A DNA stretch of 64,000 nucleotides from Chitinivorax sp. PXF-14. GTDB lineage: Bacteria > Pseudomonadota > Gammaproteobacteria > Burkholderiales > SCOH01. The position numbers and the translations under genes are program-made. Shown piece after piece: positions 16,088 to 24,235 of this stretch. The notes beneath the pieces are model-generated. The model searched no databases and was not told where the DNA came from. It worked only from the letters and a program-made list of their open reading frames with translations. The stretch is from contig NZ_JBFNXJ010000003.1 of the NCBI RefSeq assembly GCF_040812015.1, forward strand, positions 62,001-126,000, read 5' to 3'. Within the stretch, counting starts at the first letter, position 1, and every line of letters begins with the position of its first letter.

Positions 16088-16337
16088 GACCGTTCTCCCG
16101 AGGCACCGGTCCGTCGATGGCCGCCTGCCGGTCGGCACGGCGAAGCTGCGCGCGGGCGTTAAGCCCGGCGCGGCGGTCGCCCGGCGTCGAACTGGTGTAG
16201 ATCGACGCGCAGCCTGGCTTGGTGAACTTCAGATGACCGCCCGGCGTGCGCACGACGTACCAGCCTTCGCTCAGCGCAAAGTCGATCAGCGCACGCAGCC
16301 GTTTGTGGCCGCGCGCCAGATCACGTGCGCCCGCCAT
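16080..16337 (-). CDS. Small HicA-like protein between parA and parB
   Basis: The 85-residue product overlaps parA by 17 bases and parB by 8. The core GWYVVRTPGGHLKFTKPGCASIYTSSTPGD resembles the HicA/YcfA double-stranded-RNA-binding fold, including the glycine-histidine pair that in HicA toxins carries the catalytic histidine (shown here in two readable parts, GWYVVRTPGGH and LKFTKPG). No HicB antitoxin gene is adjacent. Its fixed place inside the par operon suggests a maintenance or regulatory role rather than a free toxin. It could also bind RNA without cleavage. Translation is probably coupled to parA. Confidence 0.75.
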   Translation of the reverse strand: MAGARDLARGHKRLRALIDFALSEGWYVVRTPGGHLKFTKPGCASIYTSSTPGDRRAGLNARAQLRRADRQAAIDGPVPRENGHG

Positions 16338-17199
16338 GGTCCTCGCTCCCCGCCATGCCTTTCGCGTTGTGCCGGCCAGTCACACACTCAAACCGTTCCC
16401 GCCACTGTGGAAACAGTTCGCTGGCGAGGGCACACATCGTCACCAGCGCCGAGGGCGCGACACGGCCGACCGGCCGCCGGTTCTCCTCCCGATGCACCGG
16501 CAAGCCACGGGTCGCGGCGCGCGGGTAGGCTTCGATGGCCGGCACGTCGGTGTCCAGCACCCGCACGCTGGCCTGTCCCTCGAACATCTGCCGCAGCGTC
16601 TGCTGAATCAGCCGCGCATTCGCCGACACCGGATGCACCCGGTTGATGAGCAGGTGCAGGGGTGGCGGCTCAATGCCCAGGTGTCGGTACGGCCCGATGT
16701 CCTCGATCAGTTGCAGCGTGCCACGTCGCAGTTCGCGCGCCGCCAGGATCTCCGGCGTTACCGGCGACAGCGCTAGGTTCGAGGCCAGCACCGCCATTTC
16801 CAGCAGCACACTGCGCGCCCCCTGGGTGTCGATCAGCAACAGGTCGTAGAAGGACGCCAGCGCCGGCAGCAGGTGTCGGAGCCGCAGGCGCCCGTCCGGC
16901 GCGTGCAGCAGCAGTGTGTTCAGTTCTCCACGGTCGTCGTTCGACAGAACCAGGTCCAGCCCGGCGATGGTGGTATGCGACACCAGTTGATCGAGGCGGC
17001 GCTCGTTGAATGCCAGCAATTCGTAGATACCGGCGGGCGCACGCTCGGCCAGCGTGAAGTAGCTCGACAGCGTGGGTTGCACGTCCAGGTCCAGCAGCAG
17101 CACGCGCAGCCCGGCGTCGGCCGCGAAGCCGCCCAGGTTCGCGGCGGTGGTCGTCTTGCCCACGCCGCCCTTGGTCGAGATGATCGAGATGACCAGCAT
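16321..17199 (-). CDS. parA: ParA family ATPase, ICE partition protein
   Basis: The 292-residue product begins MLVISIISTKGGVGKTTTAA, the deviant Walker A of ParA/Soj proteins (residues 10-17). A second motif LLLDLDVQPTLSSYF and Walker B YDLLLIDTQGA follow. There is no N-terminal helix-turn-helix, so it is the short ParA type. It would hydrolyse ATP on the nucleoid and position ParB-bound DNA. The C-terminus is extended by a basic, low-complexity tail that overlaps the HicA-like gene. It follows alpA by 42 bases, and the two are probably one transcription unit. Confidence 0.94.
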   Translation of the reverse strand: MLVISIISTKGGVGKTTTAANLGGFAADAGLRVLLLDLDVQPTLSSYFTLAERAPAGIYELLAFNERRLDQLVSHTTIAGLDLVLSNDDRGELNTLLLHAPDGRLRLRHLLPALASFYDLLLIDTQGARSVLLEMAVLASNLALSPVTPEILAARELRRGTLQLIEDIGPYRHLGIEPPPLHLLINRVHPVSANARLIQQTLRQMFEGQASVRVLDTDVPAIEAYPRAATRGLPVHREENRRPVGRVAPSALVTMCALASELFPQWRERFECVTGRHNAKGMAGSEDHGGRT

Positions 17200-17241
17200 C
17201 GTCAGGCTCCTCGTCGCGTTTGATGGGGAACGGAACGAGGA

Positions 17242-17457
17242 TCAGATGCGCTCACTGCGGCGCTCGGCAATCCACTGCTCGATCTCGATCGAGTCCCAGC
17301 CGACCGCCCGAACTCCCAGACGCATGGCTTTCGGGAACTTGCCCGCCTTCATCAGGTTGTAGATGTGGGCGCGCTTGAAGCCGGTCTTGGCTTCGACTTC
17401 ATCGCGGCGCAGGATGCGGCGTTCGCCAACAGGCGGCGGAAGCGGCTTGTCCGACAT
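17242..17457 (-). CDS. alpA: AlpA-like DNA-binding regulator
   Basis: The 71-residue protein starts at the ATG at 17457, with GGAG eight bases upstream. RRILRRDEVEAKTGFKRAHI and YNLMKAGKFPKAMRLG form a MerR/excisionase-like winged helix; VGWDSIEIEQWIAERR is the classic AlpA/Pfam HTH_17 ending. AlpA proteins act as transcriptional activators of integrase genes or as excisionases in P4-like elements. Located at the right end of element A just before parA, it may control excision or the partition operon. Regulation is not evident in the sequence. Confidence 0.88.
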   Translation of the reverse strand: MSDKPLPPPVGERRILRRDEVEAKTGFKRAHIYNLMKAGKFPKAMRLGVRAVGWDSIEIEQWIAERRSERI

Positions 17458-17590
17458 GAGGGGCACTCCTTAGCGCTTACTGGCGCTTGTTTTGCGTGAC
17501 CCGTAATTGACAGGAACTCCCGGGAAATGAACACCGCAAATGCGGTTTCCGGGACCGCAGATTGGGGCTTGACGCCAGGTTTGCCGCGCT

Positions 17591-18322
17591 TCAGGGGCTC
17601 GATGCCTGCACCTTGCGGCGTGCCTGGGCGAACTTGGCTTGCAGCGTGCGCTCGGTGATCCCCATGAGGTTGTCGTGGTGGGCAATCAGGGCGCTGATGA
17701 TCGCGTCCTGGCTGTTGAAGCTGGAGTAGGGGACCCCGGACGGAGTGCGTCCAAGCATCAAGGCCAACAGCGCACCGACGATGTTCAGATAGGTGGTCTC
17801 GGCACGATCGCTGAGGTGGCACAGGGCGCAGGTGAGATTCGGGGAGCCTTGCTTCTTCTGCTGCTCCTGAAGTTGATGCAACTGGTGGCGACACTGCTCC
17901 AGCTGGGACTTCAACGCCTCCCGTTCCACGAGAAGCGCATGGCCGGCCTCCAGAGTGATCACCGGGTGGGCGATCCTCTCGTGGCGGGAGAAGAGAAAGG
18001 CCGGCCGCTGCTCCGGATAGGTTCGAAGCATCCACCGTTTGAGGTCGACGTGGCGAACGGTCAGATCGGGCGAGTCCCACAGGGACTTGTCGTTCATCGT
18101 GATGCCGTTCAGTCCGTAGGGCAGCTCACCGTGGAAGATGGCATCGTAGATGCGATCGGTATACAGACGAAGCTCGCTGCAGCGCGGGCAATCCTGCGTT
18201 GCCCACAGACGTCCGGATCTGAGGGTAATGAGGATGTCATCCCTGAACCGGTACAATCCGGCCCAACGGATGGCCGCATCGATGGGGTGGTAGTACACCT
18301 CCGAAAGCGAACTTCCTTGCAT
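17591..18322 (-). CDS. Unrecognised ICE terminal protein, 243 aa
   Basis: The start is the ATG at 18322 (MQGSSLSEVYYHPIDAAIRW) with GGGAGG seven bases upstream. The N-terminal half includes two CxxC-like clusters (DCPRCSELR, CALCHLSD) that could bind metal. The middle has a coiled coil (ALKSQLEQCRHQLHQLQEQQ). The C-terminal quarter contains NIVGALLALMLG, PYSSFNSQDAIISALI and GITERTLQAKFAQARRKV, which looks like a helix-turn-helix. Similar proteins sit near the attachment end of related elements, but I cannot name the family. It is the last gene of element A before the att core, so a role in end control or regulation is plausible. Confidence 0.75.
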   Translation of the reverse strand: MQGSSLSEVYYHPIDAAIRWAGLYRFRDDILITLRSGRLWATQDCPRCSELRLYTDRIYDAIFHGELPYGLNGITMNDKSLWDSPDLTVRHVDLKRWMLRTYPEQRPAFLFSRHERIAHPVITLEAGHALLVEREALKSQLEQCRHQLHQLQEQQKKQGSPNLTCALCHLSDRAETTYLNIVGALLALMLGRTPSGVPYSSFNSQDAIISALIAHHDNLMGITERTLQAKFAQARRKVQASSP

Positions 18323-18845
18323 GTGGTTGCCTCCCTGTTGCCCCCCATCAAGGACACCTGTCTGCCCCGGCCGAGGCCAGCGCATCGAAGGCTGGCGCTA
18401 CGCAGTCCTGCGCTGAGGAATCGAGCTTCATCGAGAGAGCCTGGATGGGGATGTCCTGCACCTTTGCCGCGCATGCGAGGATCATGGCTGCGCGAAGTGC
18501 CGGCAAGACCAACTGGGAATGGGCTGATCTCGCCAATGTCTCCGACCTTGAGACAATTGGCGGGGCGAAGCCACAAGGCGCCAGAATCCCGGCGGAAGCG
18601 CCTTGGGTCAGACCTGTTCGGTATGCCGATAGGCTGAAATGGAATCGTGCCGAAGAATGGCACCCCCATTCGACGGGGGCGAGGGAGACGACCCCGCGTC
18701 CTGGCAGTCCGTGGCTGTTGGTGGCTTGCCTTGGAACGAGCGCGTTGCCTGCTCCCCGGCTGGCAGGGTAAACTAGTCCATCAGCCAGTCCAGAGACTGG
18801 TTGGGGTTCTGGAAAATCGATTTAGACTCAACAACCTGAGAGTCG
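18323..18845. other. Noncoding right end of element A
   Basis: About 520 bases without a supportable gene separate the last gene of element A from the att core. The stretch contains a GC-rich hairpin-like segment around 18662-18685 and becomes AT-richer towards the att core. A leftward open frame across the att core (18773-19153) has no ribosome site and is not accepted. Regulatory sequences for element A's outermost gene are expected here. Confidence 0.5.
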
Positions 18846-18850
18846 GATTC

Positions 18851-18870
18851 GATTCCCTTCACCCGCTCCA
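18851..18870 (+). repeat. ICE attachment core: tRNA-Gly 3' end
   Basis: GATTCCCTTCACCCGCTCCA is the 3' part of a bacterial tRNA-Gly (T-arm end, acceptor strand CACCCGC, discriminator T, CCA). The identity extends a few bases left (TTCGATTC). No tRNA body precedes it, so this is a recombined att copy, not a functional tRNA gene. The integrase begins 240 bases to the right, and the parA/alpA end of another element lies to the left. ICEs of this class integrate at tRNA-Gly 3' ends. Confidence 0.85.
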
Positions 18871-19109
18871 CTTCAACTTTCCAAGGACTTCCAGAAAAGA
18901 CCGAGGAACGTCGCAAGTGATTGTCACCATTCAGCTTTTTCACCATCGCTGAATCCAGTGACTTCCAGCGAAAACCACTGACTGCCGGTACAAAACGGTA
19001 CATCAAGTGGTGCATCGGAAAGCGGAGCTTCCCGCTTCCGCATAGTTGCTGGAGGAGCGCGCGGTCGAACAGGACCATGCAGCCAACTCGATTCTCAGGA
19101 GTTGGGCTC

Positions 19110-21029
19110 ATGCTCTCAGACCTCATGGTTCGCCAGGCCAAGACCACCGGCAAGACCTACACGCTGGCCGATTCGGACGGCCTCTCCCTCTTCGTTTCCG
19201 CCAACGGCACCAAGGCCTGGCACTTCCGCTTCACCTGGGGTGGCAAGCGCGATCGCATGTCCTTCGGCAGCTACCCGGCGCTCTCCCTGAAGGAGGCGCG
19301 CGAGCTTCGGGACGAAGCTCGCAACCTGCTCGCCAAGGGCGTCAATCCGCACACCGAACGCAAGCGCAAGCGCCACGCGATCGTGTTGGCGGGCGAACAC
19401 ACGTTCCAGGCGGTTTACGACCAGTGGTTGAAACACCGCAAGCTGTCGCTGGAGGAAGGACGGCAGACCAGCCTGGAGCAGATCGCCCGCGTTTTCAAGA
19501 AAGACGTATTCCCGGCGCTGCGTCACCTGACCATCTACGACATCACCCGCGCGCACCTGCTGGACATCATCGGCAAGGTGGAAAAGCGCGGGTCGCTGTC
19601 GGTGGCCGAGAAGCTGCGCACCTGGTTCACCCAACTGTTCACCTACGCCACGGTGGCGATCCCAAACATGCACGACAACCCGTCCAAGGACTTGGAGGTT
19701 GTCGCGCTGCCGCTGCCTCCGGTCGAACACAACCCGTTCCTGCGCATGCCCGAGCTTCCGATCATGCTGCAGACGTTGCGCAAGTACCGTGGCCGGCTGA
19801 ACACGCAGTTGGGCATTCGGCTGTTGATGCTCACCGGCGTGCGCACCGGCGAGCTGCGTTTCGCCACGCCTGATCAGTTCGACCTCGAACAAGGCCTGTG
19901 GATCATCCCGGTGGCCAGGCTCAAGCAGCGTGCGCTGCTCACCAAGAAGAAGCGCAAGCGCCTGGTGGACATCCCGCCCTACATCGTGCCGCTGTCGGTG
20001 CAGGCCCAGGAGATCGTTCGCCACCTGCTGGACCAGTGCAAGCCGGCCCAGGTCTACATCATTCCGGGCGACTGGTGCCTGAAGCATCCCGTCAGCGAAA
20101 ACACGTTCAATGCCGCGCTCAAGCGCATGGGCTACGAGGACCAGCTCACGGGCCACGGAATCCGCGCGACGATCTCGACCGCGCTCAACGAACTCGGCTA
20201 CCCGAAGAAGTGGGTGGATGCCCAGCTCTCGCACGCCGACCCGGACAAGATCAGCGCGACCTACAACCATGCCGAGTACGTCGAGCAGCGCCGCGTCATG
20301 ATGCAGGATTGGGCCGATCGCTTGGACCTGTTCGAGCAGAACCAAGCCGAGGTCGCCAGCCGGCATCTGACCATCACGCTGCAAGGCCTGCCGACCATCG
20401 CCGGCCAGGCGGCGATGCAGCCGCCGGTGGTCGACCCCACCGCACCGAAGCTGATCGTGACCGCACCAACGCCCGACATGCCCGCGGCGCCGCCATCGGT
20501 GCAGCGGCTGTCGGCCGTGCGCATGCCCGAGTACGCTCGCCCGCGGCTATCGGACGTGCAGCGCGAACGCCTGCAGGTGCTGGAGACCTTCGAGGCGCCG
20601 CACAACCTTTCGGTGGCGGACTACGCCAAGCTCGCTGGCAAGTCGCGCCGCTGGATCACCTACGAGATCCAGGCCGGCAACCTGCTGTCGATCCATATGG
20701 GTAACCGTGGGCAGCGGGTGCCCGACTGGCAGCTTGATCCGCTCAAGCGCAGGCTCGTGCAGTCCGTGCTCAAGCAGGTGCCGCGGGGTCTTGATACCTG
20801 GGCGGTCTACCACGCGCTCCTGCAGCCCTACGACGCGCTCGGCGGGCGCTCCGCCATCGAGGCGGTCAACCCGAAGAACCTGCACCTGGCCGCGCGCCTG
20901 GTCGCGGCGCAGAGCATCGCTGCGGACGATCCCGAGGAGGGCATCCCGGTGCAGGTGTGGCGCAGCGTGCAACGGTTGGTGCAGGATGCCATCATGGCCG
21001 ACCCGACAGAAAACCTGACGGAGCCTTGA
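19110..21029 (+). CDS. int: Tyrosine integrase of element B (IntB13/P4-like, long form)
   Basis: The start is the ATG at 19110, with AGGAG eight bases upstream. The open frame continues to 18921 but lacks a ribosome site there. The 639 residues comprise an N-terminal arm-binding domain (LADSDGLSLFV, FGSYPALSLKEAREL), a core-binding domain, and a catalytic domain with Arg245 (LTGVRTGELR), His349/Arg352 (GHGIRATIS), His375 (QLSHADP) and Tyr385 (ATYNHAEY). Residues from about 490 to 600 form an extra C-terminal domain. It catalyses integration into and excision from tRNA-Gly. It is the first gene inside the left end of element B and reads inward, as in ICEclc. Confidence 0.95.
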   Translation: MLSDLMVRQAKTTGKTYTLADSDGLSLFVSANGTKAWHFRFTWGGKRDRMSFGSYPALSLKEARELRDEARNLLAKGVNPHTERKRKRHAIVLAGEHTFQAVYDQWLKHRKLSLEEGRQTSLEQIARVFKKDVFPALRHLTIYDITRAHLLDIIGKVEKRGSLSVAEKLRTWFTQLFTYATVAIPNMHDNPSKDLEVVALPLPPVEHNPFLRMPELPIMLQTLRKYRGRLNTQLGIRLLMLTGVRTGELRFATPDQFDLEQGLWIIPVARLKQRALLTKKKRKRLVDIPPYIVPLSVQAQEIVRHLLDQCKPAQVYIIPGDWCLKHPVSENTFNAALKRMGYEDQLTGHGIRATISTALNELGYPKKWVDAQLSHADPDKISATYNHAEYVEQRRVMMQDWADRLDLFEQNQAEVASRHLTITLQGLPTIAGQAAMQPPVVDPTAPKLIVTAPTPDMPAAPPSVQRLSAVRMPEYARPRLSDVQRERLQVLETFEAPHNLSVADYAKLAGKSRRWITYEIQAGNLLSIHMGNRGQRVPDWQLDPLKRRLVQSVLKQVPRGLDTWAVYHALLQPYDALGGRSAIEAVNPKNLHLAARLVAAQSIAADDPEEGIPVQVWRSVQRLVQDAIMADPTENLTEP

Positions 21030-21041
21030 GACAACCTGTCT

Positions 21042-21668
21042 TCAGGACACGGAGCGGACACGGCGTACAAACCTCTCCTGCGGCTCAGTCAGGGCCGCAC
21101 AGGTGTGCAGCAGATAGGCCATCACGACCGACGGTGCGCCCGCCAGCGGACGCACCGCAATCCCCCGACACTGGTAGCTTGCCAGCCTCGCGGCCGGCGC
21201 GATGGCGACGCCGTACCCGGCGGCGACCAGCGTCATCGCCATGTCGAAGGTGCTCACCGTTTGCTCGTGAGCCGTCGGCTCACCTTCGAGCAGCTGATGC
21301 ACGATCGCCAGCCACGGTTCGCCGGCGGAAGACCTTGCATTGATGATCTGCTGCCTCAGCAATTCATGGCACGGGACTTCGCGATAGACCAAAAGATGGG
21401 AGCGCTTAGCGACAGCGACTGCGAGCGTGTCATGCCAGAGCGGCTCGCATACCCAGCCCGGCCACTTCAAATCCGCGGGAGACACGGCGAAGTCGAAGCC
21501 GTCGCGCACCGATTCGTTCATTGATTCAGCGGCGTCCGATTCAACCAATGAAGCGGCGGTCTCGGGTTCTTCGGCGCGCTGCAGCGCCAGCACGTCGGCA
21601 AGCTGTGAAGGCACCCACTCGCCAAGCACGGCGACCCGGATTGCGGCGGAAGCATCGGTTGATGTCAC
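21042..21668 (-). CDS. Stand-alone LysR-type effector-binding domain
   Basis: A GTG at 21668 with AAGGAG six bases upstream gives a 208-residue product. It has the LysR substrate-binding fold: IRVAVLGEWVPSQLADVL, FDFAVSPADLKWPGWVCEPLWHDTLAVAV, and FDMAMTLVAAGYGVAIAPAARL in pieces. The N-terminal helix-turn-helix of normal LysR regulators is absent and no remnant of it is visible upstream. It is divergent from the XRE gene 120 bases away. The two may work together, with the XRE protein supplying DNA binding and this one sensing a ligand. It stops 12 bases after the integrase stop, in convergent orientation. Confidence 0.75.
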   Translation of the reverse strand: MTSTDASAAIRVAVLGEWVPSQLADVLALQRAEEPETAASLVESDAAESMNESVRDGFDFAVSPADLKWPGWVCEPLWHDTLAVAVAKRSHLLVYREVPCHELLRQQIINARSSAGEPWLAIVHQLLEGEPTAHEQTVSTFDMAMTLVAAGYGVAIAPAARLASYQCRGIAVRPLAGAPSVVMAYLLHTCAALTEPQERFVRRVRSVS

Positions 21669-21739
21669 GTCCAGCTCCTTCCCAGGGCAGAAAACGCATG
21701 GCGAAGGCGAAAGCATCAAGTGCGCGATCGCGTTCCTGA

Positions 21740-21751
21740 GTTAAGTTTAAC
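21740..21751. promoter_or_regulatory. Operator-like dyad in the LysR-like/XRE divergent gap
   Basis: Arms GTTAA and TTAAC flank a two-base centre in the AT-rich part of the 120-base divergent intergenic region. This is a plausible site for autoregulation by the XRE protein and lies among promoter-like AT-rich sequence. Confidence 0.35.
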
Positions 21752-21788
21752 GTGGTTTATATCAAGTCCATCGTCGACGCTTTTGCTA

Positions 21789-22082
21789 ATGCAAAAACGT
21801 CCGATTCAAAGAGGCCGACCCACCGGAGCCACCACCTACGAAGCCGAACCCGCTATCGCGTTTGGAGCCGCCGTTCGAGAAGTGAGAACCGCCCAGGGCA
21901 TCGCCCAGGAAACGCTGGCTCACATCGCCGGCATTGAGCGCTCGCACATGGGCAAGATCGAGCGTGGCGAGCACACGCCTACGCTCCCCATGATCCTCAG
22001 GATTGCCCGTGCTCTGAAATGCAGTTCCGCCCACTTGATGGCCCTGACCGAGGCCAAGCTAGCCGAGCCGGCTCCTCCCTAG
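21789..22082 (+). CDS. XRE-family helix-turn-helix regulator
   Basis: The ATG at 21789 gives a 97-residue product beginning MQKRPIQRGRPTG. A more upstream start would place the gene across its own promoter region. The HTH_3 domain is clear: AFGAAVREVRTAQGIAQETL, AHIAGIERSHMGKIERGEHT and PTLPMILRIARALKCSSAHLM. No ribosome site is strong. It is transcribed rightward, divergent from the LysR-like gene, and ends 37 bases before the convergent traI stop. It probably regulates the integrase-end genes or itself. Confidence 0.85.
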   Translation: MQKRPIQRGRPTGATTYEAEPAIAFGAAVREVRTAQGIAQETLAHIAGIERSHMGKIERGEHTPTLPMILRIARALKCSSAHLMALTEAKLAEPAPP

Positions 22083-22119
22083 CTTGAGGGCTGAAGCCGG
22101 CCCGGACGTGGCCGCCTAC

Positions 22120-23988
22120 CTATCCCTGCTCGTCCCTATCGTTTTCGCTCTGAACTGAGGGATTTTCGCGCTTTGGGGCTTCATTAGCGAGACGCAGATA
22201 AGGATTGTCGGGTGGCACTTCCCCGAATAGCACATCGGACCGCGCCAGCAGATATCCATGAAGCCGCCGCGATTTACGCGGCCCGGTGACATCACAGGTC
22301 CAGATATTCAGGCCACTGGCCTGCTTGCGGTGCACGGCCAGTTTCTCGAAGCGCTTCTGTACCCACTGCCACGCTTCCAACTTCTCCTGCCGGGCGATGA
22401 CCGCGAGCGGGGGGTGCTCCTGCGCGTATCGCTGAAAGACACCGGGGCTCACCAGGTAGGCAGTGCCTGCGACGGTATGCACCAGGGCTTTGGCGTCATT
22501 GATGATGAGCTTGCGCGTCCGCACGCCCTGCGTCAGCCAGGCCATGAAATCTTCGCCGGAGGGTTCGGCTTGGGGCTGCGGCGCTGGGACTGACGGTATC
22601 GGCGGCGTGGGGGCCATCGTCTCGGTGCCGGGATCGTCCTCGGCGTTGGTGACGGGCACAGGCGATATCGCGGGGGCCACTGAGGCAGCGGGGGCCATGT
22701 CCAACAGATCGAGCAGCGCGCCGACGCCGTTGTCCGTCGCCGCGGTCAAGATCGGCGGCGCGGCGCTCGGCCCAGCCTCCGGTACCGTCGCACCAGGCGC
22801 AGTCGGTGTCTGATGTACGGAGTCCTCTTGCTCCTGCTCGACCCTCACCTGGCCTGCGAACGGCGCGGGCCGATCGGCCACCTCCCAGATCAGCGCGGGC
22901 GACAGCTTCAGGAACGTGAAGCTGTGTGACCAGCCGGCATCGCTCGCGACTGTTGCTTTCCAGATCGCCTTGCCGTCCGGCGTGGGCAAGGCGATGCCGT
23001 GGTCCTGCAGCACGTTGAACACCGCCGTGTTGTTGGCCGGAATGCCGTCGATGCCTTGCTGCAGAAGATGCGCGCGCAGTTTGTCCGAGACGGTTTTGCT
23101 CACCAGCCACAAGGCATCCTGGGTCAGCCAGCCATCCGAGGCCTGGGGTTGGTTCAGCTTGAATTCCTCGCGCAGCAGGAAACGCAGGCCATCGAGCAGC
23201 TTGCGCTGGAGGGTGTGCTTGGGCGCGGCCAACGCCTTGCTGGGATCGCCGCCGAGTTCCTGGGCCACCGAGGCCTGGTCGGCCTGCACCACGAGCTCGC
23301 CGAGCGTCCCGGCATGCTCATACTGGCCAGCCAGCACGTACAGGAGCGCGGCCCAGAGGTCGGGATAGCCGACAAGCCAGTCGAAGATGCCGGGATCGAG
23401 CAGCCGAGCGTAGAGCAGCCCTGTGGCGGCGCTGTGCAGCCGGTACTCGCGCTCCTTGAGGTAGCGGAAGCGGTAAGGCCGCCGCAGCGGGCCGTGCCAG
23501 GGGTGCCAGACGGTGCCGTCGGCGTACTCGACGTGCAGGTCCACAGCGATCTTGCCGATGTCGTGCAACAGTGCTGCGTAGGCCGTGCCGGCGGTCCAGG
23601 CCTCAGCCTGGGCTGCCTGCGCCTCCGGCGTAGCACCGGCGGGCAGCAAGTGCGACTGCCGCAGCTTGAGCGCGTAGGCCACGATCTCCAGGCCGTGATC
23701 CAGCATGCCGCCCGGATAGGCATGGTGATGGCTCTCAGATGCGGGGAATTGCTGGACTAACTCGGCGTAGCGTTCCAGCGGCGCCAGGTACAGCGTGGTG
23801 AACTGGCGGCGAGACAGCGAGGTGCGCTGCCAGATGTGTTCCAGCAGTCGCTGCCGGCGCGGTGTCGCCAGCAGCGATGCGGCCGGCTCCGGCCGCATTA
23901 GCCCTTTACCAGGATCGGCGGGAGGTGTGGGTGTCGGCGCCGCGCCGGAGGCGGGCGGCACCCGTTTGCGTTGGAACAGAGAGAGCAT
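22120..23988 (-). CDS. traI: MobH-type conjugative relaxase TraI (PFGI-1 class)
   Basis: The start is the ATG at 23988 (MLSLFQRKRVPP); the frame extends upstream into a repeat-rich noncoding stretch that is not expected to be translated. The 622-residue product has the TraI_2 domain with HHHAYPGGMLDHGLE (about 85-100) and the HD motif LLHDIGKIAVD (about 139-149), which are metal ligands of MobH relaxases. The C-terminal TraI_2_C region follows a proline/alanine-rich linker (about 430-510). It nicks oriT and leads the strand into the recipient. The repeat-rich DNA immediately upstream is the natural oriT candidate. Confidence 0.92.
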   Translation of the reverse strand: MLSLFQRKRVPPASGAAPTPTPPADPGKGLMRPEPAASLLATPRRQRLLEHIWQRTSLSRRQFTTLYLAPLERYAELVQQFPASESHHHAYPGGMLDHGLEIVAYALKLRQSHLLPAGATPEAQAAQAEAWTAGTAYAALLHDIGKIAVDLHVEYADGTVWHPWHGPLRRPYRFRYLKEREYRLHSAATGLLYARLLDPGIFDWLVGYPDLWAALLYVLAGQYEHAGTLGELVVQADQASVAQELGGDPSKALAAPKHTLQRKLLDGLRFLLREEFKLNQPQASDGWLTQDALWLVSKTVSDKLRAHLLQQGIDGIPANNTAVFNVLQDHGIALPTPDGKAIWKATVASDAGWSHSFTFLKLSPALIWEVADRPAPFAGQVRVEQEQEDSVHQTPTAPGATVPEAGPSAAPPILTAATDNGVGALLDLLDMAPAASVAPAISPVPVTNAEDDPGTETMAPTPPIPSVPAPQPQAEPSGEDFMAWLTQGVRTRKLIINDAKALVHTVAGTAYLVSPGVFQRYAQEHPPLAVIARQEKLEAWQWVQKRFEKLAVHRKQASGLNIWTCDVTGPRKSRRLHGYLLARSDVLFGEVPPDNPYLRLANEAPKRENPSVQSENDRDEQG

Positions 23989-24020
23989 GGCGGACCCCGG
24001 GCGGCGAGCCGGTCGGGGGG

Positions 24021-24106
24021 CCTTTGGCCTTTTCGGGTAGGGCCATTCCCCTTGGCCCCATTCCCTTGCCCCTTCCCCAGCCCTTTGGCCTTTAGGAGCC
24101 TTTGGG
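24021..24106. other. Repeat-rich oriT candidate upstream of traI
   Basis: Within the 247-base gap upstream of traI, CCTTTGGCCTTT occurs twice exactly (24021-24032 and 24082-24093), with a third partial copy CCTTTGGG at 24099-24106. Between them ATTCCC-TTGG-CCCC is repeated in tandem (about 24045-24072). Direct repeats next to a relaxase gene are typical of transfer origins; no nick site can be assigned. Confidence 0.4.
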
Positions 24107-24235
24107 TATAGGGGCAGCAACGATGCGACGCCACGATCAATGCGACACAGCGCTATCCCGACAAGCCGGAAGCGCGGCGTGCCCGCTGTGGTGCCTTGCC
24201 CAGATCGGTAGCGAACTGGACGGCCTCCAGCGCCC

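Noticed and set aside
18820-18870. Complete tRNA-Gly gene
   Set aside because: Only the T-arm and acceptor 3' strand are present; no D-arm, anticodon arm or 5' acceptor strand precedes it.
18773-19153. Leftward 126-codon frame across the att core
   Set aside because: It reads through the tRNA end and the integrase promoter region and lacks a ribosome site.
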